64,000 nt of DNA from Streptomyces malaysiensis subsp. samsunensis. Lineage in GTDB: Bacteria; Actinomycetota; Actinomycetes; Streptomycetales; Streptomycetaceae. The notes under the pieces were generated by a model, which saw nothing but the letters and a program-made list of their open reading frames with translations, ran no database searches and had not been told where the DNA came from. Positions within the stretch are counted from its first letter, which is position 1. Every line of letters begins with the position of its first letter. The stretch spans positions 1-64,000 of the forward strand of contig NZ_JANIIC010000044.1 in assembly GCF_024519315.1 (NCBI RefSeq). The letters run 5' to 3'. The position numbers were made by a program, and so were the translations under genes. Below, piece by piece: positions 17,733 to 25,931 of this stretch.

Positions 17733-19202
17733 ATGACCGATCTGCCGCGCAAGGCGATCACCCGTACCGCCAAACTGGCGGCGCTGCCCTTGGGATTCGC
17801 GGGGCGCGCCACGTGGGGGCTCGGGAAGCGGATAGGGGGACGGCCGGCGGAGATCGTCGCCCGCGAGGTCCAGCAGCGCACCGCCGAGCAGATGTTCAAG
17901 GTCCTCGGTGAGCTCAAGGGCGGGGCCATGAAGCTCGGGCAGGCCATGTCGGTCTTCGAGTCGGCGCTGCCCGAGGAGATAGCCAAGCCCTACCGGGCGG
18001 CCCTCACCAAGCTCCAGGAAGCGGCCCCTCCGATGCCCACCCGTACGGTGCACGCGGCGCTGGAGGAGCGGCTGGGCCCGGACTGGCCGGAGCTGTTCCA
18101 GGAGTTCGAGGACAAACCGGCGGCGGCCGCCTCGATCGGGCAGGTGCACCGGGCGGTCTGGCACGACGGGCGCGAGGTGGCGGTCAAGATCCAGTACCCG
18201 GGGGCGGGCGAGGCGCTGCTGTCCGACCTCAGCCAACTGAGTCGGTTCGCCCGGGTGCTGGGGCCGCTGGTGCCGGGGCTGGACATCAAGCCGCTGATCG
18301 CGGAATTGCGCGAGCGGGTCGCCGAGGAGCTGGACTACGCGCTGGAGGCGGCGTCCCAGCAGGCCCATGTGGAGGAGTACGCACAGGACACGGAGATCAT
18401 GGTGCCCGAGGTGGTGCACCAGAGCGACCAGATACTGATCACCGAATGGCTGGAGGGGATACCGCTCTCCGAGGTGATAGCCGACGGCACACAGGAGCAG
18501 CGGGACCGCGCCGGGCAGCTGCTGGCCCACTTTCTGTTCTCGGGGGTGTCCCGCACCGGGCTGCTGCACGCCGATCCGCATCCGGGGAACTTCCGGCTGC
18601 TGACCGGTGACTCCCCGGACGGACCGCCGGAGCGATGGAAGCTGGGGGTCCTTGACTTCGGATCGGTGAACCGGCTCCCGGGAGGGCTTCCGGAGCCCAT
18701 CGGCATCGCGCTGCGCATGGCCCTTGAGGGCGACGCCACGGGGGTCTATGAGCTGATGCGCGGGGAGGGGTTCGTCAAGCCGACGATCGAGATCGACCCG
18801 GATGATCTGCTGGACTTCCTGCTGCCGATGATCGAACCGGCCCAGGTCGACGCGTTCGTCTTCGACCGGCAGTGGCTGCGCAGCCAGGCGGCACGGATGG
18901 CCGACCGTCATTCCCCCGTCTATGAGCTGGGCAATCAGCTGAATCTGCCGCCCGCCTATCTGCTGATTCACCGGGTGACCCTGAGCACCATCGGAGTGCT
19001 GTGCCAGCTGGGTGCCACCGTGCGGATGCGGGAGGAGCTCGAAGCGTGGGTTCCCGGCTTCGCCGCGGACCCGGAGTCCGAGGACCGCGCCGAAGAAGCA
19101 AATACAGAAGAAGGCGCGGAAGAAGGCGTAGAAGAAGGCCCCGATGGACGCGTCGAGGAAGGCGTCAAGGAGGAGCCCGAGGCCGCGGAGACGTCGGCCT
19201 GA
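17733..19202 (+). CDS. ABC1/UbiB (AarF) atypical kinase-like protein
   Basis: A 489-residue UbiB-family protein. The invariant features are present: KLGQ at 67-70, the Ala-rich loop AAAASIGQ (130-137) that replaces the usual P-loop, Lys152 in VAVKIQYPG, HADPHPGN (279-286) with catalytic Asp281, and DFG at 308-310. Family members are ATPases tied to isoprenoid quinone or lipid metabolism. The C-terminal 40 residues are a Glu/Gly-rich acidic tail, variable in such proteins. The ATG at 17733 has GGAGGGG upstream. Its place beside wblC repeats the Rv3197-whiB7 arrangement of mycobacteria. Confidence 0.92.
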   Translation: MTDLPRKAITRTAKLAALPLGFAGRATWGLGKRIGGRPAEIVAREVQQRTAEQMFKVLGELKGGAMKLGQAMSVFESALPEEIAKPYRAALTKLQEAAPPMPTRTVHAALEERLGPDWPELFQEFEDKPAAAASIGQVHRAVWHDGREVAVKIQYPGAGEALLSDLSQLSRFARVLGPLVPGLDIKPLIAELRERVAEELDYALEAASQQAHVEEYAQDTEIMVPEVVHQSDQILITEWLEGIPLSEVIADGTQEQRDRAGQLLAHFLFSGVSRTGLLHADPHPGNFRLLTGDSPDGPPERWKLGVLDFGSVNRLPGGLPEPIGIALRMALEGDATGVYELMRGEGFVKPTIEIDPDDLLDFLLPMIEPAQVDAFVFDRQWLRSQAARMADRHSPVYELGNQLNLPPAYLLIHRVTLSTIGVLCQLGATVRMREELEAWVPGFAADPESEDRAEEANTEEGAEEGVEEGPDGRVEEGVKEEPEAAETSA

Positions 19203-19269
19203 GCCCGCTCGCCGCCCGGCCGCACCGGCCAGATCGGCGGCACATGCGGCACTGGCAGCACCGGCCGGA

Positions 19270-19350
19270 CCGGTCACGCCGGTCACGCCGGTCACGCCGG
19301 TCACGCCGGTCACGCCGGTCACGCCGGTCACGCCGGTCACGCCGGTCACG
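19270..19350. repeat. Nine perfect tandem copies of a 9-bp unit
   Basis: The unit CCGGTCACG occurs nine times without change, 81 bp in all, 67 bp after the ABC1 kinase stop codon. It would read Thr-Pro-Val or Val-Thr-Gly in-frame, but no gene with a start and binding site covers it. Perfect identity suggests recent slippage expansion. Confidence 0.95.
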
Positions 19351-19466
19351 CCTCCAACGCCGGGATTGGCGCCTCTGTCGCCGGGGGTGGCGCCCACGAC
19401 CCCGAGGGTGGCGCCTACGCGCCTGGGTAGCGCTCGCCCCGAGCGCGGCTGCCTTGGGGTAACCGA

Positions 19467-19492
19467 AGGGCCGGTCCGATCGGACCGGCCCT
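19467..19492. terminator. Bidirectional terminator between convergent genes
   Basis: A perfect 26-bp palindrome with 13-bp arms (AGGGCCGGTCCGA and its complement) between the plus-strand ABC1 kinase and the minus-strand wblC unit. It can fold on either strand. Confidence 0.8.
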
Positions 19493-19584
19493 CTGTGGTT
19501 GCGCGATGGGTCGGCGTATGACCCATCAGCGTGTGTTCGTGTCAGCCCCGCTTCTGGTCGGCGCCGCGCACGGTAGTCACCGCG

Positions 19585-19896
19585 TCACTGCATGACCGCC
19601 ATGGCCAGGGCGCGGCGGGCGCGGAGCGAGGCACGCTCCGCGCGGCGCTGCATCCGGCGGGCGGCGGCGAGTCGAACGGCCTGCCGTTCGGACTCGGCCT
19701 CCTGGATCCGGTCGTGCATATGCGCACGAGCCAGGGCTTCTTGGATGAGTTGCATCTCTCGGTTCCTGTTCTGGCGCGATTCGGGCGCGCCGGAGGTATC
19801 AGGTGCGGGGGTGTCGGAGACCGGTGGGGTCATCGTCGGGACCTGCTTCATGGGGTCGTGCGTCGCTGGGCGATCGATGGTGCCGTGGGTGCTCAT
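19585..19896 (-). CDS. Small basic helical protein coupled to wblC
   Basis: A 103-residue protein, function unknown. The first 40 residues are polar and Pro/Thr-rich; residues 42-103 form a long, strongly basic helix rich in Arg, Ala and Met (RMQRRAERASLRARRALAM near the end). Its ATG overlaps the wblC stop codon (ATGA at 19893-19896), a classic translational-coupling arrangement, so it should be made whenever WblC is made. Similar small genes next to wblC exist in other Streptomyces as far as I recall. Nucleic-acid or ribosome binding would fit the charge, but this is only inference. Confidence 0.7.
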   Translation of the reverse strand: MSTHGTIDRPATHDPMKQVPTMTPPVSDTPAPDTSGAPESRQNRNREMQLIQEALARAHMHDRIQEAESERQAVRLAAARRMQRRAERASLRARRALAMAVMQ

Positions 19897-20255
19897 GCCG
19901 CGACCGGGTTCTTACGCGGGCGACCACGCGGCCGCTTGCGGGCCACCACCACGCCCTGGACGAAGAGCTCGCCACCCCAGACACCCCAGGGCTCCCGGCG
20001 GTCCTTGGCACCGGCGAGGCATGCCTCGCGCAGCGGGCAGGTCTGACACAGCGACTTCGCGTACTCGACGTCGGCCGGGGACTCGGCGAAGAAGACCTCC
20101 GGGTCGTACGAACGGCACGGAACGGCTACACCCAGGTTCTCGATGGCCTCATCGAGTTCGGTGAGGGCGGTGAGCGGGGTCAAGGAGTCCTCCGAGGAGT
20201 CAGGCGGGCGGTTCAGGTCGGTCGATGCGGACGGGGCAGGTGCGTTGAGTTGCAC
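19893..20255 (-). CDS. wblC: WblC (WhiB7-type) transcriptional regulator
   Basis: A 120-residue WhiB-family protein. Four iron-sulfur cluster cysteines are visible (Cys47, Cys70, Cys73, Cys79), then the GVWGG turn (91-95) and a C-terminal AT-hook RPRGRPRK (108-115) that is specific to WhiB7/WblC. The family binds the primary sigma factor and activates intrinsic resistance genes after ribosome-targeting antibiotics. The GTG at 20255 is chosen because the protein from there matches WblC; GAGG lies about 10 nt upstream. Expression is probably controlled by its own promoter at about 20746-20775 and by a leader ORF plus attenuator in the 480-nt 5' region. Neighbours (ABC1 kinase, UvrD2-like helicase) match the mycobacterial locus. 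Confidence 0.95.
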   Translation of the reverse strand: MQLNAPAPSASTDLNRPPDSSEDSLTPLTALTELDEAIENLGVAVPCRSYDPEVFFAESPADVEYAKSLCQTCPLREACLAGAKDRREPWGVWGGELFVQGVVVARKRPRGRPRKNPVAA

Positions 20256-20300
20256 GGGGTGTGTTCCTCGTCTCTTCGGTCCGGCTGGTGGCCGGGCTTG

Positions 20301-20345
20301 GCAAATCAAAAGGGCCGCGGATCCCGGTGTGGGTTCCGCGGCCCT
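20301..20345 (-). terminator. Intrinsic attenuator in the wblC leader
   Basis: On the minus strand an 11-bp GC stem (20335-20345 with 20311-20321, 13-nt loop) is followed directly by a U-rich run reading UUUUGAUUUGC. It stands 46 bp upstream of the wblC start and 25 bp after the leader ORF stop, the right place for conditional termination of the wblC transcript. Confidence 0.85.
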
Positions 20346-20369
20346 GGAAGGTGCCGACCTGATCCTGGA

Positions 20370-20636
20370 TCAGGCTGGATAACTCCAGGGTTCGAGCCTG
20401 CGGAAGGCCCACGTCTTGTGGTGCTGCTGCGTCATCCGGGATTCGGCACCATTGGCCGCAAAGGCATAGGCCATTGCCTGTGCCGCTGCTGCTACCGCAG
20501 GTGCCTGGATCGGTCGCTCGCTGAGACGTGCCTCATTGGCGCCGGGCATACCGGTGCCAGGGAGCTCAGAGCCGAGCAGGCATGTGGCGACGACCGACCG
20601 ATCGGCCTTTTTGATGGTGTTGATGAAGGTGATCAC
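20370..20636 (-). CDS. Leader ORF (uORF) of wblC
   Basis: An 88-residue reading frame in the wblC leader, starting at GTG 20636 with a good ribosome binding site (GGAGG, 9 nt spacing) and ending at a TGA inside an 8-bp hairpin (20358-20374) just before the attenuator. The peptide starts MITFINTIKKADRS and ends TWAFRRLEPWSYPA; it is Ala-rich in the middle and matches no enzyme family I know. Published work on whiB7/wblC describes leader-ORF translation controlling premature termination, so this is probably a sensor ORF rather than a functional protein. Slow translation here would be expected to favour read-through into wblC (inference). Confidence 0.7.
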   Translation of the reverse strand: MITFINTIKKADRSVVATCLLGSELPGTGMPGANEARLSERPIQAPAVAAAAQAMAYAFAANGAESRMTQQHHKTWAFRRLEPWSYPA

Positions 20637-20737
20637 TGGTCTTCGCCTCCTCTCGGCGTCTCAGGGACCGATCGAAACCAGTCCGGGTGTTCAGTACAAC
20701 ACGGAATCCTTGGCTCCTGGAAGGGCCGTTGTCTCCG

Positions 20738-20785
20738 TGCTCGGAAGGCTATGGGTATGGCCTCGGCGCGCGCAAACTATTTTTC
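20738..20785 (-). promoter_or_regulatory. WhiB7-type autoregulated wblC promoter
   Basis: On the minus strand an AT-rich element AAAAATAG (20784-20777) is followed closely by -35 TTGCGC (20775-20770), an 18-bp spacer and -10 TAGCCT (20751-20746). An AT-rich block just upstream of a TTGCGC -35 box is the known WhiB7-dependent promoter signature. Transcription from about 20738 would give a leader of about 480 nt. Confidence 0.75.
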
Positions 20786-20818
20786 CGTCGAGTTTTGCCA
20801 AGGGTCACCCGAATGGCT

Positions 20819-23071
20819 TCACCCGGCTTCGACGCCGCCCTCGCCATCGACTGCCGAGGGGAGTTCCCGGCCCGCGCACAGCGCGAGAACATCGGCCCCG
20901 AACCGGTCCAGCTTCCGCCGTCCGACACCGGAGATGCGGGTGAGCTCCGATTCGGTTCCCGGAACGGCCTCGGCGATCGCGAGCAATGTCTTGTCGGTGA
21001 ACACGCAGTAGGCCGGCTGCCCCAGCAGCCCCGCCTGCTCGGCCCGCCAGTCGCGCAGCCGCTCATAGAGCGCCTCGTCCAGCTCGGACGGGCAGCCCTC
21101 GCAGCGCATCAGCTTCATCTCGCCCGCGTCGGTCAGCGCCCTGCCGCACACCCGGCAGTGCACCGGGCCGCGCCGCCTGCGCACCGCGCCGCCCCCGCCC
21201 GGGGCCGCCGCCCCGCGCTCGATCCCACCGCTCCCGCCCGGGGTGCGGGCGCCCATGGCCTGGGAGCCGGGCCGCAGCCCGTTGAGAAAGCGGGTGGGGC
21301 GGCGGGAGGCCCGGCCTCCCGGAGCTCGCGAGAGCGCCCAGGACAGCGTCAGATGGCGACGGGCACGGGTGACCCCCACATAGAGCAGCCGGCGCTCCTC
21401 CTCGATCTGCTGCTCCGTCTTGGCGTAGGTGATCGGCATTATCCCCTCGGTGAGACCGACCAGGAAGACGGCGTCCCATTCGAGACCCTTGGCCGCGTGG
21501 AGTGAGGCGAGGGTCACACCCTCCACGGTCGGGGCGTGCTGTGCCGCCGCCCGCTCATCGAGCTCCGCCACCAGATCCGAGAGCGTGGCCCCGGGGCGGC
21601 TCGCCGCGAAGTCCTCCGCGAGCCGCACCAGGGCGGCCAGGGACTCCCAGCGGTCCCGCACCGCGCCCGATCCCGCCGGGGGCTCGGGCGTCCAGCCTCG
21701 GGTGCCCAGCACGGCCCGCACCTGGGACGGGATATCGACATCCGCCAGCGCCGGATCGGCGCTTCCCCCGCGGGCCGCGCCGCGCAGCAGCAGCCCCGCC
21801 TCGCGCACCTCGGGCCGCTCGAAGAACCGCTCGGCGCCGCGCAGCTGGTAGGGCACCTGGGCATCGGCCAGCGCCTGCTCATAGAGCTCCGACTGGGCGT
21901 TGACCCGGTAGAGGACCGCGATCTGGCTCGCCGGGACGCCGCCGCCCCCCTGCTCGACCGGGGTGATCAGCTCACGGATCCGCCGGGCGGTGCCCTCGGC
22001 CTCGGCCGGCTCGTCCTGATAGGCGGCGTAGGCCGGGTCGGGGCCCGCCTCCCGCTGGGAGACCAGCTCCAGCCGGTGCTCGGCGGCCCGGCCGCGGGCC
22101 TGGGAGAGCAGCCCGTTGGCCAGGTGGACCACCTGGGGGGTGGAGCGGTAGTCCCGGATCAGCTTGACCATCGTGGCCCCGGGGTGGCGGGTGCGGAAGT
22201 TGAGCAGATGGTCGGGGGTGGCGCCGGTGAAGGAGTAGATGGTCTGGCTGGCGTCGCCCACCACGCACAGGCTGTCCCGGTCGCCCAGCCACAGCTCAAG
22301 CAGCCGCTGCTGGAGCGGGCTGACGTCCTGGTACTCGTCCACCACGAAGTGCTGGTACTGACGGCGCACCTGATCGGCGATGTCCGGCCGCTCCTGGAGC
22401 ACACCGACCGTGAGGAGCAGCACATCCTCGAAGTCGATGACGCCGCGGTCGCGCTTCAGCTGCTCATAGGTGGCGTAGATCCGGCCGATCTCGGCGGTGT
22501 CGCGGGGCGCCTCCCGGCCGGACTTGGCGGCCACGGCCGGATAGTCCTCGGGCACGGTCTGGGTGACCTTCGACCATTCGATCTCACCGGTCACGTCCCG
22601 CAGCTCATTGCGGTCCAGCCGGACCCGGCAGCGCGCGGCGGCCTCGGCCACGAGCTGCACCTTGCGCTCGACCAGCCTCGGCACCTCCCCGCCGACCGCC
22701 TTGGGCCAGAAGTACTGAAGCTGCCGCAGGGCCGCCGAGTGGAAGGTGCGCGCCTGCACCCCGCCCGCGCCGAGCTGCCGCAGTCGGCCGCGCATCTCCC
22801 CCGCCGCCCGGTTGGTGAAGGTGACCGCCAGCACACTGGCCGGCTGGAGTATGCCCGCGCGCACCCCATAGGCGATCCGGTGGGTGATGGCGCGGGTCTT
22901 GCCGGTGCCGGCCCCGGCCAGCACGCACACCGCGCCGTGCAAGGACGTCGCCACCTCGCGCTGCTCGGGGTCGAGCCCGTCGAGCACCGCGTCGGCGTCA
23001 CGTGGCGTGGCCTCGTAGCCACCCGGTGTGGAGCCCTGCGGGAACAGAGTGGAGGACGTTGCTGCTGTCAC
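20819..23071 (-). CDS. uvrD2: UvrD2-like superfamily 1 DNA helicase with HRDC domain
   Basis: A 750-residue ATP-dependent 3'-5' helicase of the UvrD/PcrA group. Walker A GAGTGKT is at 53-59, DEYQD near 243-247, and the helicase C-terminal motifs include GVTLASLHAAKGLEWDAVFL. A cysteine pair set (CRVCGRAL ... CEGCP, about 640-660) is followed by a C-terminal HRDC domain ending around TRISGVGRRKLDRFGADVL. The four-Cys linker plus HRDC is the UvrD2 signature of actinobacteria. The start is GTG 23071. It lies directly upstream of the wblC promoter region, as uvrD2 lies beside whiB7 in mycobacteria. Confidence 0.92.
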   Translation of the reverse strand: MTAATSSTLFPQGSTPGGYEATPRDADAVLDGLDPEQREVATSLHGAVCVLAGAGTGKTRAITHRIAYGVRAGILQPASVLAVTFTNRAAGEMRGRLRQLGAGGVQARTFHSAALRQLQYFWPKAVGGEVPRLVERKVQLVAEAAARCRVRLDRNELRDVTGEIEWSKVTQTVPEDYPAVAAKSGREAPRDTAEIGRIYATYEQLKRDRGVIDFEDVLLLTVGVLQERPDIADQVRRQYQHFVVDEYQDVSPLQQRLLELWLGDRDSLCVVGDASQTIYSFTGATPDHLLNFRTRHPGATMVKLIRDYRSTPQVVHLANGLLSQARGRAAEHRLELVSQREAGPDPAYAAYQDEPAEAEGTARRIRELITPVEQGGGGVPASQIAVLYRVNAQSELYEQALADAQVPYQLRGAERFFERPEVREAGLLLRGAARGGSADPALADVDIPSQVRAVLGTRGWTPEPPAGSGAVRDRWESLAALVRLAEDFAASRPGATLSDLVAELDERAAAQHAPTVEGVTLASLHAAKGLEWDAVFLVGLTEGIMPITYAKTEQQIEEERRLLYVGVTRARRHLTLSWALSRAPGGRASRRPTRFLNGLRPGSQAMGARTPGGSGGIERGAAAPGGGGAVRRRRGPVHCRVCGRALTDAGEMKLMRCEGCPSELDEALYERLRDWRAEQAGLLGQPAYCVFTDKTLLAIAEAVPGTESELTRISGVGRRKLDRFGADVLALCAGRELPSAVDGEGGVEAG

Positions 23072-23242
23072 CCCGCCATGCTGCCAGGTCCCCTGAGACG
23101 GCCGTGCCGGTTGTCCACAGCCGAGACCCTCCGGTCATATGAACGCATTGACTGACCGGGGGAAGGGGCCCGGGAATGACCGGGGGAAGGTGAGCGTTCA
23201 CCTTCTGCCCACCCACCACGACCCCGAGGAGAGCGAAGACCG

Positions 23243-23485
23243 ATGTCCGGCACTGTGACGATGTACAGCACCACCTGGTGCGGCTACTGCCGCCGCCTGA
23301 AGGGCCAGATGGACCGCGAGGGCATCACCTACACCGAGATCAACATCGAGCAGGACCCGGAGTCGGCCGCCTTCGTCGAGAAGGCGAACGGCGGCAACCA
23401 GACAGTGCCGACCGTTCTCTTCCCCGATGGGTCGACCCTGACCAACCCGTCCCTTGCGCAGGTCAAGGCCAAGGTCGGGGTCTGA
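23243..23485 (+). CDS. mrx1: Mycoredoxin (glutaredoxin-fold, mycothiol-dependent)
   Basis: An 80-residue glutaredoxin-fold protein with active site CGYC (Cys13, Cys16), as in mycoredoxin-1 rather than the CPYC of glutathione glutaredoxins. It also has the conserved TVP cis-proline loop (QTVPTVLF). Mycoredoxins reduce mixed disulfides with mycothiol, the actinobacterial low-molecular-weight thiol. GAGGAG lies upstream of the ATG. It diverges from the uvrD2 gene and converges tightly on nudC, with stop codons 1 bp apart. Confidence 0.93.
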   Translation: MSGTVTMYSTTWCGYCRRLKGQMDREGITYTEINIEQDPESAAFVEKANGGNQTVPTVLFPDGSTLTNPSLAQVKAKVGV

Positions 23486-23486
23486 G

Positions 23487-24422
23487 TCAGCCTCGCGGCA
23501 GCGGCTCGCCGTACCAGAGCTCGATCAGCCGGGCCGCGATCGAGATACCGGACGGAGGCAGGACCTCTCCGGACTCGATCGCGGCCCGCAGCTCTTCCCG
23601 GGAGAACCAGCGCGCCTCGTGGATCTCCTCCCCGTCCACCTGGATCCGGGAGGACGTGGCCCGCGCCATGAAGCCGAGCATCAGGCTGGACGGGAACGGC
23701 CACGGCTGGCTGGCCACGTACTCGACCTCGCCGACCGCGACGCCCGCCTCCTCCGCCACCTCGCGGACCACGGCCTGCTCGATCGACTCGCCAGGCTCCA
23801 CGAAGCCCGCCAGCGTCGAGAAGCGCCCCTCCGGCCAGTGCACCTGGCGCCCGAGCAGCGCGCGGTCCTGCTCGTCCTTCACCAGCATGATCACCGCGGG
23901 GTCGGTCCGCGGGTAGTGCTCGGCGCCGCACGCCGGGCAGCGGCGGATATGGCCCGCCGCCGCGATCACCGTGCGCTCACCGCAGCGTGAGCAGAAGCGG
24001 TGCAGCCGCTGCCAGTTCTCCAGCGCGACCGCGTGCACCAGCAGCCCCGCGTCCCGCTGGGACAGCAGCGCGCCCGCCTCGCGCAGCCCGGCGGGGCGTG
24101 CCGACTGGTCCATCCGCCCCGGCAGGGAGTCCTTTTGCAGCGCGAAATAGCGCACACCCTCCTGGTCGGTGCCCAGGAAGTAGCGGTGGTTCTCGGTGGG
24201 CGGGGCCTCGAAGGACGGGGTCATGACGAGTTCGGTGCGGCCGTCCGGGGTGTCGTCGACCAGGGCCTGGCCGCCGGAGACCACGAAGACACGCGTCGTC
24301 GGGTGACTCCAGGCCGCGGCCAGCCACGCCTCGTCCAAGCGGTGGTGCGCGGAGCGGTCGATACCGCCCGGGGCGCTGAGCGTGATCGGCCGGTCGGTGG
24401 CGTGGTCGGTCGAGGTGGTCAC
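23487..24422 (-). CDS. nudC: NADH pyrophosphatase NudC
   Basis: A 311-residue NudC. The zinc ribbon CSRC ... CPAC (near residues 145-165) precedes the Nudix box in GFVEPGESIEQAVVREVAEE and AGV. The SQPWPFP motif that follows is diagnostic of NADH pyrophosphatases. The enzyme splits NADH to NMNH and AMP and can remove NAD caps from RNA in other bacteria. The GTG at 24422 is chosen for the GGAAG 6 nt upstream; a TTG at 24434 would add four residues. Order mycoredoxin-nudC matches mycobacteria. Confidence 0.93.
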   Translation of the reverse strand: MTTSTDHATDRPITLSAPGGIDRSAHHRLDEAWLAAAWSHPTTRVFVVSGGQALVDDTPDGRTELVMTPSFEAPPTENHRYFLGTDQEGVRYFALQKDSLPGRMDQSARPAGLREAGALLSQRDAGLLVHAVALENWQRLHRFCSRCGERTVIAAAGHIRRCPACGAEHYPRTDPAVIMLVKDEQDRALLGRQVHWPEGRFSTLAGFVEPGESIEQAVVREVAEEAGVAVGEVEYVASQPWPFPSSLMLGFMARATSSRIQVDGEEIHEARWFSREELRAAIESGEVLPPSGISIAARLIELWYGEPLPRG

Positions 24423-24473
24423 AGCTGCTTCCAACTTCCCCAGTGCAACGGGCGGTTTACGTACATAAGCGAG

Positions 24474-25877
24474 CTATTCCCGTCCATTCTCGGCGAGATC
24501 GGCCCACAGATGGGCGGCTGTCTCCGCACCCTTCATGAGCAGGCCGAGCTCGACCTTCTCGTTGGGCGCGTGCCAGCCGTCGGACGGCACCGAGATGCCC
24601 AGGAAGAGCACCGGAGCGCCGAGGACGTCCTGGAGATCGGCGGCGGGACCCGATCCGCCCTCGCGGGTGAAGCGGATCTTCTGGTCGAAGGCGCGCCCCA
24701 TGGCCCGGACGACCGACTGGAGCGCGGGGTGGTCCAGCGGGGTCAGACAGGGGCGGGTGGCGCCCCAATAGGTGATCTCATGGCGGATACCGGCCGGGAG
24801 CAGGGCGGCGACCCAGTCCCGCACGGATGACTGGACCTTCTCCACGTCCTGGCCCGCCACCAGCCGGAAGGAGAGCTTCAGCTGGGCGGCCGAGGGCACG
24901 ATGGTCTTTCCACCCGGCCCCTGGTAGCCGCCGCCGATGCCATTGACCTCGGCGGTGGGACGGGCCCAGATCCGCTCCAGGGTGGAGTACCCCGCCTCGC
25001 CGAGCGTGGCCCGCGAATGCGCGGTCCGCAGCCAGCCTGCCTCGTCGAAGGGCAGCTCGGCGAAGAGCTCGCGCTCACGGTCGGTCAGCTCCACGACGCC
25101 GTCGTAGAAGCCCGGGATCGCCACCTTACGGTCGGCGTCGTGCAGGGCGGCGGCCAGCCGGGCGGCCTCGGTGGCCGGATTGGGGACCGCGCCGCCGAAG
25201 GAGCCGGAGTGGATGTCCTGGCCGGGGCCGTAGAGATCGATCTGGCAGTCGACGAGGCCCCGCATACCGGTGCAGACGGTCGGAGTGTCCTCCGACCACA
25301 TCCCGGTGTCGGAGACGATCACGGTGTCGCAGACCAGTCGGTCGGCGTACGAGCGGATCAGCTCGGGGAAGTGCGGGGAGCCCGACTCCTCCTCGCCCTC
25401 GATCAGCAGCTTGAGGTTCACCGCGGGCGCGCCGCGGCCGGTGACGGCGAGATGCGCCCGTATCCCCAGGGTGTGGAAAAGGACCTGCCCCTTGTCGTCG
25501 GCGGCGCCGCGGGCATGGAGCCTGCCGTCCTCGATGACGGGCTCGAAGGGGTCGGTGCGCCAGCCGTCCTCACGGGCGGCGGGCTGGACATCGTGGTGGC
25601 CGTAGACGAGCACCGTAAGGGCGTCGGGATCACCGGACGGCCATTCGGCGAACACGGCCGGAGCGCCCGGTGTGTCCCATATCTCAGTCACCGGGAAGCC
25701 CGTCGCGGCCAGGTGGTCCTTCAACCACTCGGCGCTGCGCCGGACGTCGTCGGTGCGGGCGGGGTCGGCGGATACGGACGGGATGCGCAGCCACTCGGAG
25801 AGTTCGGCGAGAAAGGCGGCGCCATGGCCGTCCACATAGGCGCGGACGGCGTTGTCCGTGTCCGGGGTGTTGCTCAT
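24474..25877 (-). CDS. M20 family dipeptidase
   Basis: A 467-residue zinc dipeptidase of the M20 family (ArgE/DapE/carnosinase type). The metal-site motifs are visible: VLVYGHHDVQPA (first His ligand and catalytic Asp), HARGAADDKGQ (bridging Asp) and EGEEESGSP (catalytic Glu-Glu). The dimerisation (lid) domain sits between them and the C-terminal His-bearing segment. No signal peptide, so it is a cytoplasmic peptide-salvage enzyme. It stands where mycobacteria have a different gene between nudC and adnB. Start ATG 25877. Confidence 0.92.
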   Translation of the reverse strand: MSNTPDTDNAVRAYVDGHGAAFLAELSEWLRIPSVSADPARTDDVRRSAEWLKDHLAATGFPVTEIWDTPGAPAVFAEWPSGDPDALTVLVYGHHDVQPAAREDGWRTDPFEPVIEDGRLHARGAADDKGQVLFHTLGIRAHLAVTGRGAPAVNLKLLIEGEEESGSPHFPELIRSYADRLVCDTVIVSDTGMWSEDTPTVCTGMRGLVDCQIDLYGPGQDIHSGSFGGAVPNPATEAARLAAALHDADRKVAIPGFYDGVVELTDRERELFAELPFDEAGWLRTAHSRATLGEAGYSTLERIWARPTAEVNGIGGGYQGPGGKTIVPSAAQLKLSFRLVAGQDVEKVQSSVRDWVAALLPAGIRHEITYWGATRPCLTPLDHPALQSVVRAMGRAFDQKIRFTREGGSGPAADLQDVLGAPVLFLGISVPSDGWHAPNEKVELGLLMKGAETAAHLWADLAENGRE

Positions 25878-25931
25878 GCATGTGAGCCTATCCGGCCCGC
25901 GAGGGGGCGAGGGCGGGGGCCTCCGGGGTGC

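Larger units (their letters stand above)
19203..19584. other. Convergent intergenic region with repeat and terminator
   Basis: A 382-bp gap between the converging ABC1 kinase gene and the small gene after wblC. It holds nine 9-bp repeats, a 26-bp palindromic terminator and otherwise irregular GC-rich sequence (several GGGGGTGGCGCC-like words at 19379-19420). No gene is supported. Confidence 0.7.

Noticed and set aside
19270..19350. Possible CRISPR array
   Set aside because: Repeats are 9 bp and contiguous with no spacers, and no cas gene is present.
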